Shown piece after piece: positions 49,541-64,000 of a stretch of 64,000 nt of DNA. A model generated the notes under the pieces. That model worked only from the letters and a program-made list of their open reading frames with translations. It was not told where the DNA came from and did no database searches. The stretch comes from Takakia lepidozioides (Eukaryota; Streptophyta; Takakiopsida; Takakiales; Takakiaceae), in contig CM060734.1 of assembly GCA_030704615.1 (NCBI GenBank), positions 47,632,042 through 47,696,041 of the forward strand, read 5' to 3'. Each line of letters starts with the position of its first letter. Position 1 is the stretch's first letter. The position numbers were made by a program, and so were the translations under genes.

Positions 49541-50180
49541 CAAACGTATTTCAAGGGGCTTCATGTTTATTCCCCAGAATCTGTCCTTTTTCGTCAAATG
49601 TATCTGAAGAGCACCTCCGACCTTCGGATGATGGACTCTTAGGAATTTTGGGTACAATGAGGTATGCAAGATGCAATTACTGTAAGCTTGCCTAAAACAG
49701 ACAAGAGCAGCACAACGTTAGTCGATTCCAGTTCACAATTTCATGATGCAGTTGTGGGACAGGTCACTGTAGAGGGATCATCTTACTAAGTTACCAACCA
49801 GATGCAACAGAATTTTTTGCGAAAAGGACTCAAAATCCCAACATCCCGCTTTGTCGTCAACCTACTGTTCAAGTGAACCATCTGAGATGAAATCGCAGTA
49901 ATTCTTTATTACATGGTGCACCACACTCATACACTGACCAATTTTGGACAACTGACATACCCAGATACACTCGCAAGCGGGGGTTCCCTATGTTGAAATG
50001 TACTAAGCCTAATGTGATGCTTACGTCACCTTCCTTTCCAGATGTGTCATGAACTGTGGCTGGTTCATATAGGTTTATTGGCAGATGAAGTGATGTTGAA
50101 GGGCCCCACCTAACTGAAGTGAAGATAATAGTTGAGCTTTTGCATGCTAATAGACATTGGGAAATGCCACGATATCAGGG
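49541..50180. other. no recognised gene
   Basis: No supportable coding frame; includes the 3' flank of the TACO1/YebC gene. Confidence 0.45.
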
Positions 50181-53100
50181 TTACTTCTGATTGCAGTAAA
50201 CTGCATCCACATCATCAAGTTCTAGTAGTCTTTCAATAAGAGCTTTGTTTAGATCCACTGCTTCATCATCAGCCTGTCAAAGCAAACCACAAACAATCAG
50301 GCCTTCTGTATGTCATACATTACCATTCATACCCATCCACAAACATTGACCTTAAAACTGTCCTGGTTTGGCAGTACAGCCAACTGTGTCCACTGAGATA
50401 TACCCCAGCTGTGCTCAGACACAAAGGTGACAATGAGTCCAAGGTTTACTGCCCGAGAGGAGTTATTTCTACCAGGCCTAGGACAAATTTCTCAGTTTGG
50501 GCCAGAAATGAGAAAGTTATAGATCCTCAATGAGAAGGATAAGCTAGCACCCAGAGACGACCCTATGATACATCATCTTTTTTGCCAGCATAATTAGGTG
50601 GTTTTTTACCAGTAGATGGTAAAAAAACGTATAAATGAGGTCAGTCTGTAAACATCGGTTTAAACAGGCATAGCTCATGGGCGGTCATGGCTTCCAGTGT
50701 ATCCAAAACATTGTTGTGCTCAAATAGGGTTGATCATAATCTCGCAGTTCATGGAGTTATGTAGTTCTATCAAGATGTACTACCTCCACAGTGGGAGGAC
50801 ATTGCAGTGGGGGATTGGGAGGAGTCTGGTTTAAAAAAGGAAGTCTTCTTTCCTGCAAGATAAGGGAGTTGCAAAAGTTGTGGGGCTACCTCGATGGTTG
50901 ACACAGGAATGAGCTCAAGACCAGAACTATCTGCATTAATGGGAACCCCTGCCTCCTGCAAGCTCACCCTTACAGCTGCAAATTGATCCACCGGTGTTAT
51001 CACCTTGTAGTACCTGCACCCAAGCATACAGCAATTTGAATATTTCACCCTTTCCAGACCAGCCCTGACAGAAACACTCAAGTGGCCATGCAGCAGCATT
51101 GTTGTTGCCTTAGTGCCAGTGCGTTCTTGGGCTGCTGGCCAGACATGAGTGACAATCCAGTACCCAGTGAAAACCCAGAATTCCAGGGCAGAACGTAGAG
51201 AGAAAAGCACAAGACAGCCCTTAACTTTAAGCAAAGAGAGTGAATATGTAGCTTACTTCTCTTCCTCCTCTTCATCGTCTTCCTCATCATAGGACGAAGG
51301 CTCCAAGACGTCTTCCGCACCAGCATCCATAGCAGCAAGCAAAAGCTCATCTCCTTCTACTTTATCTGCATTTACATTGATCACACCAGCACGCTTGAAG
51401 TTAAAGAGCACGGAGCCAGAGTCTGCCATTTTGGCACCTCCCTTTTTTACCACGTCGCGGATGTTAGCTGCAGCGCGATTGAAGTTATCCGTTAGGACTT
51501 CCAACACTAGTCCCACCCCTCCATACCCATACACCTGGAAGCCAAGGAGGAAGCAACATCAATAGGTGGTCTTCTCTGCCCTCTGCACAATCCCTCTCAT
51601 CTTCTTCTTCCCGTCCACACCCCCACACACCTCCCGGCCAAAAAAAGCACCACTTGCAATCCTCTTTCTACATACTGCCGAGGATTACCTGATTGGAGAT
51701 CATGAGTCTCCTACATCAACTATGCCATAATGCTGTATTGAAGCGATCAACTTCTTATCCAAGACCTGGAGCTCACAGCTGGTTCACCTCAAACACAAAA
51801 ACTTTTATCCTTACAAAAGCTTGGTAAGACACATGCAAGAAGATGTACCTCATAAGTCAGTTCAACAAAATCTTGCTGGCCCCTGTCTGTAGCTTTTTTG
51901 ATGTTCCGATCAATTATATCCTTGGGAACATCAGCCTCCTTTGCTTGCTGTAACAGCACTGCCAAGGCAGAGTTCGCTGCTGGACTCGGCCCACCTTCTT
52001 TAACTCTGCCAACCCAATCAAAGAGCCTGATGAGAAGATGGTTATCTTGCCTGCCTGACAAGAATGATGGGATCAAATGTAAATAGAAGGTGGGCACTTT
52101 TTAAACATCAACTGTCAGTGCAGCTTCCACTTTTCCTGCCCCAAAGATCCGTTAAGTGCCATTTTGTGCACAGCCCTGCCCACAACTGATTGAAACATGT
52201 GTCATATAGCCCCTTTGAAACGATCCATTGAGCTGAGTCTGGCCATGTGACCTAATCATTGGGCTGTCAATTAATAATTAGTGAAAGAGTACCATGAAGA
52301 ATGTACTCATAAGACTTTGTTTGCCGTAGCCTTGTGGGCCATTGACCCCGCACCCAGTCTGAGCGGAACACAAAGGGACAGAACCTACCTCGGTCAGGGG
52401 CTGACGTCGGTAGTAAGACTTACCTTGATAGAAAACATTGATCTGGGTTTTCCAGATATCCTCTAGAAATCCCTTCACACAAGCATCAATCTGCTGTGTG
52501 GTTTGCCCAATAACTAGGCCCCAGAAGGGCTCGGGCTTTTGGCTCAGCCTCGAGACTTTCAAAGTTGGTAAACTTTGAGTACCATGAAGAGAGGGATAAA
52601 GAGAGTTTTGGGGATATGAAGTCCTATTATTACCAAGAATAATTTCATTGCCACCGAACAACAAAGACTGCGGGAGGAAGAAGGAGCAAGGAAACACACA
52701 CAGTAATTATTTGCTTGCCAATCTTGCCATAGAGCTTTGCTTTTTTCTTGTCTTGTGCTCCCTGCACCACAAATTGTCAACAAAAGGTAAGGAAACTTAT
52801 AGAGAGAAATAGTGTACCCATAGGAACATTGAGATGCGGCAACTTGGTGACCATTCCCTTTGTTGGGAATAAACTGCCCTGCCTGATTGACTAGGTCAGT
52901 ATGAACTGCCATAACTCTTTCACACCTAACAAAATCCCCTTTCTAAGAATGTACTCATAAGACACTGTTTGCGGTAGACCCCGGCACATATTTGGTAGAA
53001 CAAAAAGGAACAAACACTACCTTTGTGAGCACATCACTCTCCTTTCTAACAGTGCACACCTGAGAGAGAGAGAGGGGAAAGAAAGAAAGAAGGAACTTTG

Positions 53101-53309
53101 CATTGTTCCCAGGTAGCCCCGCTTGTAGAGAGGGCGAGATGATCCTCAACAGAATATACCTTTCTGGTAGCAATCTTTGCTGAGCGCCTTCCCATCTGAA
53201 CTGGTGCAGAGATCCATAGACATCGTGAGCCCCAAGTTATATTCTTCCCATCATGTGGCCACATTGTAGTGGACTCTCCTCCCAACTCCCCTCTCCGACT
53301 GCCCAGCAT
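50181..53309 (-). CDS. YebC/TACO1 family protein (probable organellar translation factor)
   Basis: YebC-family proteins assist ribosomes through difficult sequences; TACO1 is the mitochondrial member needed for COX1 translation. Six minus-strand exons with matching phases: 53309-53160, 52761-52700, 52005-51849, 51534-51257, 51013-50890, 50273-50181; 287 residues from ATG 53309. Motifs: MGRRSAKIATRK, GAQDKKKAKLYGKIGKQ, VKEGGPSPAANSALA, DVPKDIIDRNIKKA, YGYGGVGLVLEVLTDN, KMADSGSVLFNF, an acidic stretch DEEDDEEEEEK before YYKVITP, and the C-terminal LLELDDVDAVYCNQK. About 40 residues before MGRRS could be part of a transit peptide, and a further 5' exon may exist (see 53930-54265). Two introns contain family-2 repeats. 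Head-to-head with the thiolase gene. Confidence 0.93.
52290..52580 (-). repeat. dispersed repeat family 2, long copy in a TACO1/YebC intron
   Basis: Minus-strand copy: from ACTTTGAAAGTCTCGAGGCTGAG through CACAGCAGATTGATGCTTGTG, GGATATCTGGAAAACC, GTAAGTCTTACTACC, CAGAGGTAGGTTCTGTCCC and GGCCACAAGGCTACGGCAAAC to CTTATGAGTACATTCT. Same order as the plus-strand copy at 56.2 kb. Non-coding by comparison of copies. Possible MITE or SINE-like element; termini not fixed. Confidence 0.75.
52945..53045 (-). repeat. dispersed repeat family 2, partial copy
   Basis: AATGTACTCATAAGACACTG with GTTTGCGGTAGACCCCGG and AACAAACACTACCTTTGTGAG: the end portion of the family only, in the first mapped intron of the TACO1/YebC gene. 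Confidence 0.6.
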
Positions 53310-53929
53310 CACATTATCAGAAACCTTCCTTGAATCCTTCCCAGCTGCAGCATCCCACACTCCTCCCTCGTGAAAATTCCCTCTTTTTTGTTCTCTGCTG
53401 TTGCTTGGACATCATTTGCAACACCCCAACTTTTTTCTTCCTTGATGCATTGTGGCATTGATTCCACTTCAACAATACCCAATCAGAAATATAAGGGCGA
53501 GGTTGACTGAAGATGTTCTGAAAAGACAGAGAGCCACATATGCAAATGCTGCATTGTGGGTGCATCAAGCGGGAGTCATGTTAATAAAATTACTCACAGT
53601 TTGTAACAATAAAATATGAAAATTCCAGTTAGAAATGTCAGTTGCAGATTCGACATGTAATTCTTAAAATCCTCCGAAGCTCAGAAGGAAATCCCAGATG
53701 CATCAATACTTTATAATCTCTATGTTTCTCTCTCCCTCCTTCTTTCTCTCCATACACCATACTAACCGTAGTTAAGGGCTATTTGACGTCTGGTGTGCCG
53801 AGCCACTGATTTATAATTTATCATCGGACACTAAGAGTTTGAGTACCTAGGTGGACAACCATCATGAACAGAAAAAACGTGCACACCTTTTTCCTTCAAA
53901 GACGCCATCCCATGTCCGGGAGAACTCAC

Positions 53930-54265
53930 CACTCCCCTCCCGTGAGGAAAACAGTATATTTCACCATCCCCGGGAAGTCCTTGTGTGTGAAAATAATTAG
54001 GGTTTGACAGCATACTGGGAAGAGGCTTACATAGGCCGCCATTAGTCTGCGAAAGACAGCGAAATGGACACGGTTGCAAGATCGCCCTCAGAGCAGCACT
54101 TGCTCCCATGGCCGGCCCTGCTCTCATCTGAGGAAGCAGACGGAGCTCTTGACGGGAATCAGTCCAAGAGACAGACGTCGACGGACCTTCCTCGTTTCCT
54201 ACTGACGATCCTCGTCCACTGGGCATCCACACAAGGGACGCACGCCGACGGACGCCGTCTGCCAT
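53930..54265 (-). CDS. candidate 5' exon of the TACO1/YebC gene (unproven)
   Basis: Minus-strand frame from ATG 54265 to a good donor (GAGTG|GTGAGTTC) at 53930, 112 codons. It is basic and Ser/Arg-rich at the start (MADGVRRRASLVW, later RAILQPCPFRCLSQ), as in an organelle transit peptide. It would have to splice to sequence before 53309; I could not find a phase-compatible acceptor. It may instead be unrelated GC-rich leader. Confidence 0.25.
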
Positions 54266-54531
54266 GTGCGATACTCGTTCCGTTCTAGCGATGGCCGTCG
54301 ACGGCTTTTCGGCGGCCGACGTTGACCGGTCCTTCGTTCCTGTGACGGCGGTCGTCGTCTGCTTCTTGGGTAGCAGCGAGATTCTTGGGCCGTGTCCGTT
54401 CTGTGATCGCGCTTGCGATCGTCAAGGCCGGGATGCGCAGATCGTCTGTTGTCTCCATCTTTCTTGCTGCTTCTGTGTTGCGATCTTCTTTCTCATTTTT
54501 TTTTCCGTAGCAGTGAAGAAAACAGACGGCT
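54266..54531. promoter_or_regulatory. compact bidirectional intergenic region
   Basis: GC-rich interval upstream of the thiolase ATG (54532) and, if the candidate exon is real, of the divergent TACO1/YebC gene. Long frames here on both strands lack motifs. Shared promoter is inference from spacing. Confidence 0.35.
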
Positions 54532-61720
<7,189 letters not shown>

Positions 61721-63014
61721 GCTTGGTTAGTCCTGACCACTTGTCAGGTTTGCCACAAACTCCTATGCCTCTTATTAATCCCCTTACAGTTTCTGTTGTC
61801 TTTTGCTTGTGAGATGCCTCGTAAACTTCCAAATCGACAGTGACCTAGAGTATCTTGCCGCAGTTGCATCAGCGTGCTACTTTGAATTCTAGTTAGCCCA
61901 TCAAGGGCATGGTTGTACTGTGATGTGGGACCTCTAGCCCCAGGGTTTGGCAGCAATGTACTTTCATTGACAGACAGGAAAAGTTTTAGCCTGGGTACAA
62001 GATTTAAGCAATTTTCGGAATTAACACTACTGGTAGGACTAAGAAGGCGTTGTTTTTGAATATTCTTGCACAAACAACCACCTGAGTGGGGTTAGATTGC
62101 AGAGTTCCACAATGTTCTTAGTGAGCTTAGCCTGTCTAGTGTGAGTGCATATACGAAAAAGAATGGGCTGACCGAGTCTTGCTTTGTTCAACTACTCTTT
62201 GCAACAAAGAGTTATGTACGTCATGTTGGGACCAGCTTTTCACGGCATTCAGCTCCAACACTTGGCTCAAAAACTCTGTACCAACAACTGTCACACCAAA
62301 AGAATCAGTCTGTGGAACGGTTGGTATCTGTTGATAAAACGAGCTTCAAAAGAGTCCCACTCACTTTGCTATGGCTGTGTACAGGACCACACCAACCATG
62401 CATGCTCTCCTTTGAAGTGCAAGTTTCAATCTTCAGGCTGCCTAGCAGGAAGGGAGTACCATGACCAACATTTCACCTGACAAAGGGTGAGGGTGTGGGC
62501 TTAGGTCTCTATGAAATCTGGACTTCCACCTTCACGGACATAGATGTGGAGAGTTTGAACAATTATTGGGCTTCTACTGAGATTTGCCATTACAAAAATT
62601 CTGGGCAGGAGAAGTTGCTCATCACCCAGCACAGGGATTGCTTGCCTTCAGGTTGTTGAAAGACTGTCAGAGAACTGTTATGGTGCATGAACCATTCATG
62701 GATGGTGCATGATAGGCATGCACTACACAAGAGAACTGTTTTCTGTCTGATATCTGGGCGAAAACATCTCTTCTTTTTTCTTTTTCCTTTCTTTTAGCAA
62801 AGTAGAGTTGAATCACTGGAGTGACCTTGCGAAAAAGCCACGAATACTTACAAGGGGACACTGCCCCGTAATCAGATTGTACTGAGAGAAAGTCAGAAAG
62901 CAGAAACTAGCAAGGGCAGATAGGGAAATACTAATGGCTATCAAATAGCCTGTTACGTTCGAAGGACAGCTGGGCTTTAGGTTTGTGTATATGAAATTTT
63001 TCCTATGATGCTAG
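61721..63014. other. no recognised gene
   Basis: Thiolase 3' region followed by sequence with short unassignable frames. Confidence 0.45.
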
Positions 63015-63200
63015 TTAACCTCGGGCTTCTCCGGATTGGCCGAGGAGAAGCAGGTGGTGCTAAGGGAGCTCCTAGGAGAGAGGGAGCTGTTCCATGTAAC
63101 TCTCAATCTGGATTGTCTTGCAGAGGACTTCATTTTTCCCCAGGAGATATCAAAGCTCCGCCCTCCTTCTTTCGGCTCGTCTGCAAAGAGCTACACATAA
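63015..63200 (+). CDS. possible isolated terminal exon, unknown protein
   Basis: A 61-codon stop-to-stop frame ending TAA 63198-63200 without ATG. It reads GFSGLAEEKQVVLRELLGER, later LAEDFIFPQEISKLRPPSFG, more protein-like in composition than the overlapping frames. It begins right after CTAG, a possible acceptor. Could be the last exon of a gene or a fragment; no family recognised. Confidence 0.25.
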   Translation, partial: LTSGFSGLAEEKQVVLRELLGERELFHVTLNLDCLAEDFIFPQEISKLRPPSFGSSAKSYT

Positions 63201-63569
63201 AACCCTCCGCGGGCTTTAGACATGAGTTAACTCTGGAAATCAACACTATCATGCAGGGCGCTTTCTTTTTCATAATAAAAAAAATCAGATATTCCACAGA
63301 ACATGAGTCCTCAAAGTAGCCCACATTGGCCAATTACTCCACAGAGAATCTCTACTATTTGAAAATGAAAAAAAGTATGGGACAGGCATGGGACTTCTAG
63401 AAAATAAACATGACCGAGATTTACTTTTTTGGATGGGATGTAAAACTGAAGACCGTGAAAGTTTCATCCCTTGGATGGGAAAATGTCAGGGGCTAAATCA
63501 AGCAGGTGTGGCCACTTTTATTAGGGTTGTTTGGGGGGGGGGAGCACACCAATAAATCAAGGTATCTGG

Positions 63570-63691
63570 TTTCGCCAGCGAAATAATGGGTTCCGCCAGA
63601 GAAATAATGAGTTTTGTCAGCGAAATAGTGGGTTTTGCCAATGAAATAGTGCATTTCCTCAGCGAAATAGTGGATTTTGTTGGCAAAATTT
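63570..63691. repeat. 21-bp tandem repeat, about six copies
   Basis: Units of the form TTTTGCCAGCGAAATAGTGGG, period 21 bp, with substitutions. On the minus strand this gives a 7-residue periodic frame (TISLAKP-like), a consequence of the period. Followed by a TTTCG..CGAAA inverted pair near 63715. Confidence 0.8.
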
Positions 63692-63743
63692 CCAAGTATT
63701 GCTGCATAGGTCAGTTTCGTGGGCGAAACAAAATGTATGGTTT

Positions 63744-63763
63744 AACCTAAACCTAAACCTAAC
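63744..63763. repeat. short (CCTAAA)3 run
   Basis: Three CCTAAA units. It is a 6-mer, not the 7-mer CCCTAAA of plant telomeres, so it is only telomere-like. Confidence 0.5.
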
Positions 63764-63959
63764 GAATTAGGGTGATAGGGTGACTAACCCATGTGCTCAC
63801 GTGCGCACAATTTGGTCCACTGAGCACAAATTTCCAATTTTAGTTTCGTTACAGCATCTTTTCGAGAATATTTGTAAATTTTTGGACATTTTTTCTTCTG
63901 CTCCTGCTCGCGTGCTACCCAACCTCGGCTGAAGGATGTGCCAATGACTAACAACCAGC

Positions 63960-64000
63960 ATGTAGCCCAGTGGTAATGGGCACATACCACGTTGGATGTG
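63960..64000 (+). repeat. 5' part of a tRNA-derived SINE-like sequence, cut by window end
   Basis: GCATGTAGCCCAGTGGTAAT contains TAGCCCAGTGG, a perfect pol III A box (TRGYNNARNGG). GCCC/GGGC would pair as a D stem. The following CACAT..ATGTG can pair, but the loop is too long for a tRNA. The rest, including any B box, lies outside the window. Confidence 0.4.

Noticed and set aside
52278-52697. Conserved peptide-like reading in repeat family 2 (IDACVKGF..DIWKT)
   Set aside because: The copy at 61.1 kb and the partial copies interrupt the frame; similarity is at nucleotide level, so the ORF is incidental.
63744-63763. Interstitial telomere
   Set aside because: The unit is CCTAAA, six bases, only three copies; the plant telomere repeat is seven bases.

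Overview
The window is plant nuclear DNA. Genes carry many short GT-AG introns. The gene set is land-plant: a B-type cyclin-dependent kinase, a bacterial-type tRNA isopentenyltransferase like IPT9, PLS-class PPR proteins ending in DYW, the PDF motif of the plant OSB family, a TACO1/YebC protein and acetoacetyl-CoA thiolase. Tandem near-identical PLS triplets in DYW-type PPR genes suggest a seed-free plant (fern, lycophyte or bryophyte). I cannot fix the species from sequence alone.

Layout. 1-3.3 kb: 3' part of an IPT9-like gene (+), convergent with a short-chain dehydrogenase (-, 4.7-5.8 kb). 6.15 kb: tRNA-Arg(CCG) with a 10-nt intron, then a COA6 gene (+, 6.4-7.3 kb) whose last exon is duplicated in tandem. 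9.1-13.3 kb: GC-rich repeat and TE-like tract with an 84-bp tandem array and a broken ORF. 15.0-20.5 kb (-): a frame-broken PPR-DYW gene with six almost identical 303-bp units, continuous at its N-terminus with an OSB PDF module, and two more OSB-type modules upstream. 22.2-25.4 kb: an intact PPR-DYW gene (+). 26.8-29.5 kb: CDKB (+, 8 exons). 31.4-32.9 kb: single-exon MFS transporter (+). 33.3-36.4 kb: decayed LINE (-). 37.5-41.2 kb: repeats, including two arrays of roughly 50-bp hairpin units. 43.4-48.0 kb: a CACTA transposon with matching termini and a TTT target duplication, carrying broken fragments of MSH3, PPR and OSB-locus sequence. 49.46 kb: tRNA-Gly(GCC). 50.2-53.3 kb: TACO1/YebC gene (-), head-to-head with a 14-exon acetoacetyl-CoA thiolase gene (+, 54.5-61.7 kb). 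The right end holds small repeats and the start of a tRNA-derived SINE-like sequence.

Functional themes are housekeeping and organelle RNA/protein biogenesis: tRNA modification, cytochrome oxidase assembly (COA6), organellar translation (TACO1), organelle RNA editing (PPR-DYW), mevalonate entry (thiolase) and mitotic control (CDKB). There is no operon logic. The best candidates for something new are the continuous OSB-PDF/PPR-DYW reading frame, the gene-capturing CACTA element, and a thiolase intron made almost entirely of a dispersed repeat (introner-like). Exon boundaries were placed by hand from splice dinucleotides, reading-frame phase and remembered family motifs. No search was run.
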